Assembly: GCA_900491605.1 (NCBI GenBank)
Contig: UESW01004379.1
Coordinates: 303,437 to 367,436, forward strand
Source of the DNA: Calamus simplicifolius
Taxonomy: Eukaryota; Streptophyta; Magnoliopsida; Arecales; Arecaceae
DNA: 64,000 nt
Direction: 5' to 3'
Of this stretch, positions 59,104-64,000 are shown piece by piece; the first letter of the stretch is position 1, and each line of letters starts with the position of its first letter. A program made the translations under genes and the position numbers. The notes below the pieces were generated by a model, which worked only from the letters and a program-made list of their open reading frames with translations, did not search any database and was not told the origin of the DNA.

Positions 59104-60685
59104 TGTTGACCCAATTATTGATTTTGATGATTAACAAAAGCCATGAGTATATTCACATTGTTTCTGACAAATTTATGGAGTGTTTCAGGTATTAATAAAG
59201 TTTAACAATTCAAATATCACTCAAAATTGATTTTAAGATAAGTTTCAAATTTAATTCTCAAAAGTTCAGACCTTGGAGTCGATACCTATAAGTCAGGAGT
59301 CGACATATGGGCGTATCAGAATAGTTCTCAAAATTCGGTACGGTCTAAAGTCGACACATGGATGTCGGGAGCCGACTCCAACCTAAGAGACAGAAGTATG
59401 CTTTTTTGCGTCAGTTTCTGGAGCCAACATATAGAATTCGGGAGCCGATACCTAAGATTCGGGAGCCGACACCTAGAATGAGTGGAGCTGACTCTAACCT
59501 GAGCACAGAGAGCATATTTTGAGCCATATTTAGAGTCGACACCCTATATTTCGGGAGCCGACACCTGGATGCGGGGAGCCGACACATAACTTATCGGGAG
59601 CCGAACCCTCAACGAAAACTTTTATTACCATTTTTGGATACACGAAGTGGAGCCGACACATAAAAAGTTGGAGCCGACTCCAACCTGACAGGAACTGATT
59701 TTTAAAGTGTGAGAACAGCCTCCAACGGTAACATTTTCTCACCTAATTTCTAACGGCTATTTTTCTTGTGTGTAGGAGTAATCCAATGACAGAAATAATG
59801 GCTAGTTTTCTACCTAATCTTGGATTAAAGAAAATCTATAAAAAGGGAAGAACTGACCGTTTAAAAAAAGAAAGAACAAGAACAAAAAACGAGAGAAAAT
59901 CAAAAAAATCGAGATATTCAAGAGAGCCATTTCAAAAAGAGAAATCTCTGTGAGCTTGCCCATCTTCTAAAGAAAGATTCAAAAGAAATCCAAGGCGTAC
60001 AAAGTTCAATTTCGGAGGATTTCAAAGAAGGAAAAGAAGAAGCCAAAACCTATTTTTCCCATCTTCTCAACAACAAATTCCTGGGTGAAATCTGAGCTGG
60101 AGCTTGATTCAACCTTTCAAAGGAGAAGAGGAAAAGAAGAAAAGAAGCCAAGCCTACATTCAAATCGCTTCAAACAGGCTTTTCTATCCCTATCTATTTA
60201 TATTGCATATTCGCTCATTTGAGGAGCTGTTTGTCATTGTAAACATTAATTGATTTCATTTGATTGCTAATTCAATCGGGGGATTGAATTAGTGGAGGTG
60301 GTATATCTCGGGTCAAGCTAGATATAGCTTGAGGTTGGGTTTTGTGCTGGTAAGCCCGAAAAACCAGCTGGGTTCGTTGTGATCCCGGGTAAAACAATAA
60401 GTTTGAGTTGTATACAACTCGACTGTAATCAAGAGGATTATAGTGTGGACCCAAGTGGAGCTTGGGAGTGGACGTAGGTGTTGGTTACACCGGATCACTA
60501 TAAAATCTTTGTGTTTGTAGTGTTTTGATCTCTCTCTCTCTCTCTTCTTTAATTGCTTGTGCTTAGCTTCAATTAACTCTGTTCGCTTGCATACTTTGAT
60601 ATCAATCGATTTAATTTTAAAAAGAGTTAAATTTTTTCAAGAACCCAATTCATCCCCCTCTCTTGGGTTGCCATCTGGGCCAACA
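59104..60685 (+). repeat. 3' LTR of Copia B
   Basis: Same length as the 5' LTR (1,582 bp) and same ends. It has a run of GGAGYCGACACC motifs at about 59270-59680. Confidence 0.93.
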
Positions 60686-61483
60686 CTAAAGGAATGCGGT
60701 ATAGTCCCTGAATACACCATGCCAGGCTCTCCAAACATGAATGGTATTGCTGAGAGACGAAATCAGACTCTTAAAGATATGATAAGGAGTATGATAAGTC
60801 ATTCAACCTTACCAGAGTCACTTTGGGGAGAGGCACTTAAGACTGCAGCCTATGTTCTCAATAGAGTACCAACTAAAGCAGCCACTAAGACCCCTTATGA
60901 GCTTTGGACAGGTAAAAAACCAAGTTTAAAGTATTTGCATATTTGGGGATGTCCAGCTGAGGCAAGGCCCTTATAGGCCAAGTGAAAAGAAAATGGATTC
61001 TAGAACTGTAAGCTGCTACTTTATAGGTTACTCTGAACAATCTAGGGGTTTTAAGTTTTATGATCCCACTACCAAAGCAATTTTCGAATCGGAAATAGCA
61101 AGGTTCTTTGAGGATATAGAGTTTGAAGGGAGAAATCAGGTTAGAGACATTATCTTTGAAGAAGAATCGATTCCGATTCCTACCATTACTTATAACAATG
61201 ATCGGGATTAGGTTATAATTCATGTCATTGATCAATGAGTAATTCCGGAACTTCAAGATGATGCAGAAATTCTTCCCAATCAGATTGAAGAAATTGTTCC
61301 TAATGAACAATCTCAATAACAAACTCAACAGCCTCAAGAACAAGTGCCATTAGGGAGATCCACGAGAGAAAAGAGAAAGGCAATTTCGGATGATTTTATA
61401 GTCTTTCTCCAAGAACATGAGGATATTTTTGACTTGACAGAAGATGATCCTATCAACTTCCAACAAGCTATGGAAAGTTCTAA

Positions 61484-61598
61484 CTCTCAAGAATGGATTA
61501 ATGCTTTGAAAGACGAGATGAAGTCCATGAAAGACAATGCACGCTCAAGAATGGATCAATGTTATGAATGACGAGATGAAGTCCATGAAAGACAATAA
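61484..61598 (+). repeat. Tandem duplication of about 58 bp in the Copia A RT region
   Basis: TCAAGAATGGATTAATGCTT...CCATGAAAGACAATG (61484-61540) is repeated as TCAAGAATGGATCAATGTTA...CCATGAAAGACAATA (61544-61598). The duplication covers the codons EWIN..K/NDEMKSMKDN and shifts the frame between copies. Confidence 0.85.
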
Positions 61599-62670
61599 CG
61601 TTTGGGATCTCATTTCATTGCCTGATGGAAAGAAACCCATTGGTTGCAAATGGATATTTAAAACCAAGAGGGATTCAAATGGCAATGTAGAGAGGTATAA
61701 AACTTGTATTGTTGCAAAGGGCTTTATTTAAAGGGAAGGTATTGATTTTAAAGAGACTTTCTCTCCAGTTTCAACGAAAGACTCTTCTAGGGTCATCATG
61801 GTATTAGTGGCACATTTCAACCTTGAGTTGCATCAGATGGATGTAAAGATAACATTTCTCAATGATGACATTGATGAAACAATTTATATGAAGCAACCAG
61901 AGAACTTTGTGTCTGGTGATCCAAAGAAAATGGTTTGCAAACTTAAGAAATCCATCTACGGGCTCAAGCAAGCATCCCAACAATGGTATTACAAATTTCA
62001 CCAAGTATACTCTCATTCGGTTTTGAGATGAATGTGGTTGATGATTGTATATACCATAAGTTTAGTGGGAGTAAATTTATTTTCTTAATACCGTATGTCG
62101 ATGACATTTTACTTGCGAGTAACAATATAGACTTATTACATGAAACCAAGAGATTTCTGTCAAGTAAATTTGAGATGAAAGATCTTGGTGAAGCATCTTT
62201 TGTGTTAGGTATACAGATACATCGAGATCGTTCTCAAGGTGTCCTTGAGTTATCACAAAAGAACTATATCGATAAAGTTCTTAAAAGATTCGGCATGCAA
62301 AATAGTAAACCTTTGGAAACCCCAGTAGCTAAAGGAGAAAAGTTTAGTCTTTATCAGTGCCCTAGGAATGACCTTGAAGTTCAGGAAATGAAGAAATATC
62401 CCTATGCATCAGCATTAGGAAGTTTGATGCATGCTCAAGTTTGCACTCGTCCCGATTTGGCTTTTATTGTTGGGATGTTAGGCAGATATATGAGCAACCC
62501 TTATGAGTAACCCTGGAATAGATCATTGGAAAGTAGCCAAGAGGGTTATGTGCTACTTACAGAAAACAAAGAACTACATGCTCACATATAGGAGATCGGA
62601 TAGTTTAGAGATCATCGGTACTCCGACTCAGATTTTGCTGGATGCCAAGACAACAAACGATCCACTTCAA

Positions 62671-62671
62671 G

Positions 62672-62733
<62 letters not shown>
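62671..62733 (+). repeat. TA microsatellite inside the Copia A RNase H coding sequence
   Basis: About 30 TA dinucleotides between codons for the end of the RT/RNase H junction (CCACTTCAAGC) and TGGCTGGAGGAGCAATTTCC (LAGGAISW). In Copia elements this position normally encodes a Ser-Gly-Tyr segment, so the repeat probably arose by slippage from a short TATAT coding run. Confidence 0.88.
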
Positions 62734-62736
<3 letters not shown>

Positions 62737-63146
62737 CTGGAGGAGCAATTTCCTGGAGAAGTGCTAAGCAGACACTCATAGCCTCTTCAACCATGGCAGC
62801 AGAGTTTATAGCTTGTTATGAGGCATCCAACCATGGGATATGGCTGCAAAACTTTATCACGGTGCTGCGTATAGTTGAAAGTATTGAAAGACCACTCAGG
62901 ATATATTGTGACAATAACTCAGTAGTAATGTATTCCAACAACAATAGAAGTTCGTCTAAGTCAAAGCACATAGACATTAAATTTCTTGTTGTAAAAGAAA
63001 GAGTTCAGAGTATACAAATATGTATAGAACATATAAGTACAGATTTTATATTGGTCGACCCATTAACTAAAGGACTTACACCCAAGGTCTTTCATAAGCA
63101 TATTAATCAAATGGGTGTTGTATTATTTGATGATGTTTTGGTTTAG

Positions 63147-63544
63147 TGGGAGTCTGTATTTTGTATGACAGTTTCTACAGAAATAAAGATTTCAGTGTTT
63201 TATTTACTTTGATTCATATGGAATAAAGTTTGATCTCGCTAAAAGAAAAGGATCAGTTGAAAATAGGCATGTTCAGATTGCATTACATATAATTTTCATG
63301 CTACATAACCATATTTGATCTATGTAGTTTTGTTGTATTAGTGTATGTGACCATTGATGGTCTAGCTACTACCAATGTGAGCGAAGGCTGCTTTGATCAT
63401 ACACTAGTGCAGTCAATAGAACCTACACTAGTGCAGTCAATGGACCAGATTGTTCAGAATCCTTAAGTTATGATAACAAAGGTTTTGAGTACTCATAAGG
63501 TAGTGCATATTTATCTGGTTACATATGAGGTCCAAGTGGGAGAT
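63147..63544 (+). other. Copia A 3' untranslated region and polypurine tract
   Basis: Contains a 21-base direct repeat (ACACTAGTGCAGTCAATRGA, 63402-63445) and ends GTCCAAGTGGGAGAT immediately before the 3' LTR. Confidence 0.75.
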
Positions 63545-64000
63545 TATTGGAAAATACTAATGTGGACCAACATATGTAAATGTGTATTTAATTATCATAA
63601 TGTTAGTCTAATAATAAGTGATCTAATAAAGTTAATTGGACATTAAATGATTAATTTTTTGATATGGAACACAATGTGCAGATACGCGTAACATGACTCT
63701 AATTTTATGATGGGCTGAATAGAAACATGATTACATAAAGTTAAATGGTTATGGTCCCTAGTTTGAACACGATTTATAGGAAACGTCTCTTCGGAAAGGT
63801 TATGGGTATCTTTTCAGTAAAGAGATGCTTATTCGAAAATCGAAAAGGTCCCGTCTCTTCGAAATGTTTCCTACAAAAGGATAAATTTTCATATTTAAGC
63901 ATTTTTAATAACTCCTATCTTTATTAGAAAAATTTCTATAATTATGTTAACAAATTGGAAGCACCGTCTCCAACCAAAAGCTATTTTCATTCGGTTAAAG
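63545..64000 (+). repeat. 3' LTR of Copia A (right part outside the window)
   Basis: 456 bp alignable with 33630 onward. It begins TATTGGAAAATACTAATG, so the canonical TG start has mutated to TA. The remaining part, about 120 bp including the ATG and splice donor, lies beyond the window. Confidence 0.9.

Larger units (their letters stand above)
37553..60685 (+). mobile_element. Copia B: SIRE/Maximus-like Copia retrotransposon carrying a nested CACTA element
   Basis: LTRs 37553-39134 and 59104-60685 are both 1,582 bp, begin TGTTGACCCAATTATTGA and end GGGCCAACA. CTAAA duplications flank the element (37548-37552 and 60686-60690). Without the CACTA insert it is about 10.3 kb. Long LTRs, a second ORF after pol and several GGGGGAG purine tracts before the 3' LTR fit the SIRE/Maximus lineage. 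The LTRs differ by about a dozen substitutions, mostly transitions, in their first 285 bases by eye. Gag and pol carry stops and frameshifts. Confidence 0.92.
60686..63146 (+). pseudogene. pol: Copia A C-terminal integrase, reverse transcriptase and RNase H
   Basis: Continues the integrase interrupted at 37552. After the repeated CTAAA it reads KECGIVPEYTMPGSPNMNG, with the catalytic Glu in NGIAERRNQT, then YVLNRVPTKAATKTPYELW. The RT region has CKWIFKTKRDSNGNVERYK (about 61650), QMDVKITFLND (about 61836), KKSIYGLKQASQQWYYKF (about 61945) and YVDDILLASNN (about 62093). RNase H resumes after a TA microsatellite with GGAISWRSAKQTL and ends near KGLTPKVFHKHINQMGV (63110). Stops and frameshifts occur near 60973, 61210, 61313, 61730, 62030, 62507 and 62650. 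Confidence 0.87.
33630..64000 (+). mobile_element. Copia A: Ty1/Copia retrotransposon split by a nested insertion, 3' end outside the window
   Basis: The 5' LTR is 33630-34208 and the partial 3' LTR starts at 63545. The internal region is in two parts, 34209-37552 and 60686-63544, about 6.2 kb in total once the inserted Copia B is ignored. Order is gag, protease, integrase, RT, RNase H, the Copia order. The two LTRs differ visibly by substitutions and small indels, more than the LTRs of the element inserted into it. Numerous stops and frameshifts show an old, inactive copy. Lineage is not assigned with certainty; Tork- or Ivana-type relatives are possible. Confidence 0.9.

Overview
This is nuclear DNA of a flowering plant. 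The evidence is one spliced plant photomorphogenesis gene (SPA family) with multi-kilobase introns, followed by about 46 kb dominated by plant transposable elements: Tat-type Gypsy, two Copia lineages, a CACTA transposon, LINE fragments, a MITE and a TRIM-like element. A non-grass monocot such as a palm would fit the long AT-rich introns and repeat types, but that is only an inference. No bacterial features, tRNAs, rRNA genes or CRISPR arrays were seen.

Positions 1-13 kb hold the 3' two thirds of a SPA3/SPA4-like gene on the + strand. Five exons (5172-6147, 6225-6371, 6505-6816, 10992-11051, 12270-12458) join in frame into 560 codons of coiled coil plus WD40 propeller. The N-terminal kinase-like exon must lie left of the window. 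Its introns contain a TRIM-like mini-retrotransposon with LTRs, PBS and PPT (3491-3931) and two RTE-type LINE 3' ends.

Positions 13-17.9 kb are intergenic: a 346-bp Harbinger/Tourist-like MITE with TTA target duplication, and a minus-strand LINE RNase H remnant.

Positions 17.9-29.3 kb are one complete Ty3/Gypsy (Tat lineage) element, 17901-29341, with CTAAA target duplications. It has LTRs carrying a GC-rich 17/34-bp minisatellite, gag-pol with a second RNase H, a 101-bp tandem repeat, and an antisense accessory ORF. Its LTRs are identical over a long unique block, so it is young, yet its coding regions carry many single-base frameshifts.

Positions 29.3-33.1 kb are AT-rich DNA with a 250-bp duplication, a fold-back element and a 5S-like fragment.

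Positions 33.1-64 kb are a four-deep nest of transposons. An antisense Copia remnant (C) is split by Copia A (33630 to beyond 64000). Copia A is split inside its integrase core by a SIRE/Maximus-like Copia B (37553-60685). Copia B is split in its 3' region by a 12.8-kb CACTA element (46254-59065). LTR divergence agrees with this order. Copia A appears to start gag from an ATG inside its own LTR, spliced across the PBS to the gag body. Copia B carries a second ORF after pol. The CACTA element has an apparently intact four-exon, 1,149-aa transposase, a second transposase-type gene with one frameshift, GCGACGC subterminal repeats, and two striking GC-rich arrays.

The only ordinary host gene is SPA. 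Everything else is transposon-derived or unassigned spacer. Coordinates of spliced genes, LTR ends and target duplications were read directly from the bases. Family names rest on recognisable motifs without database searches.
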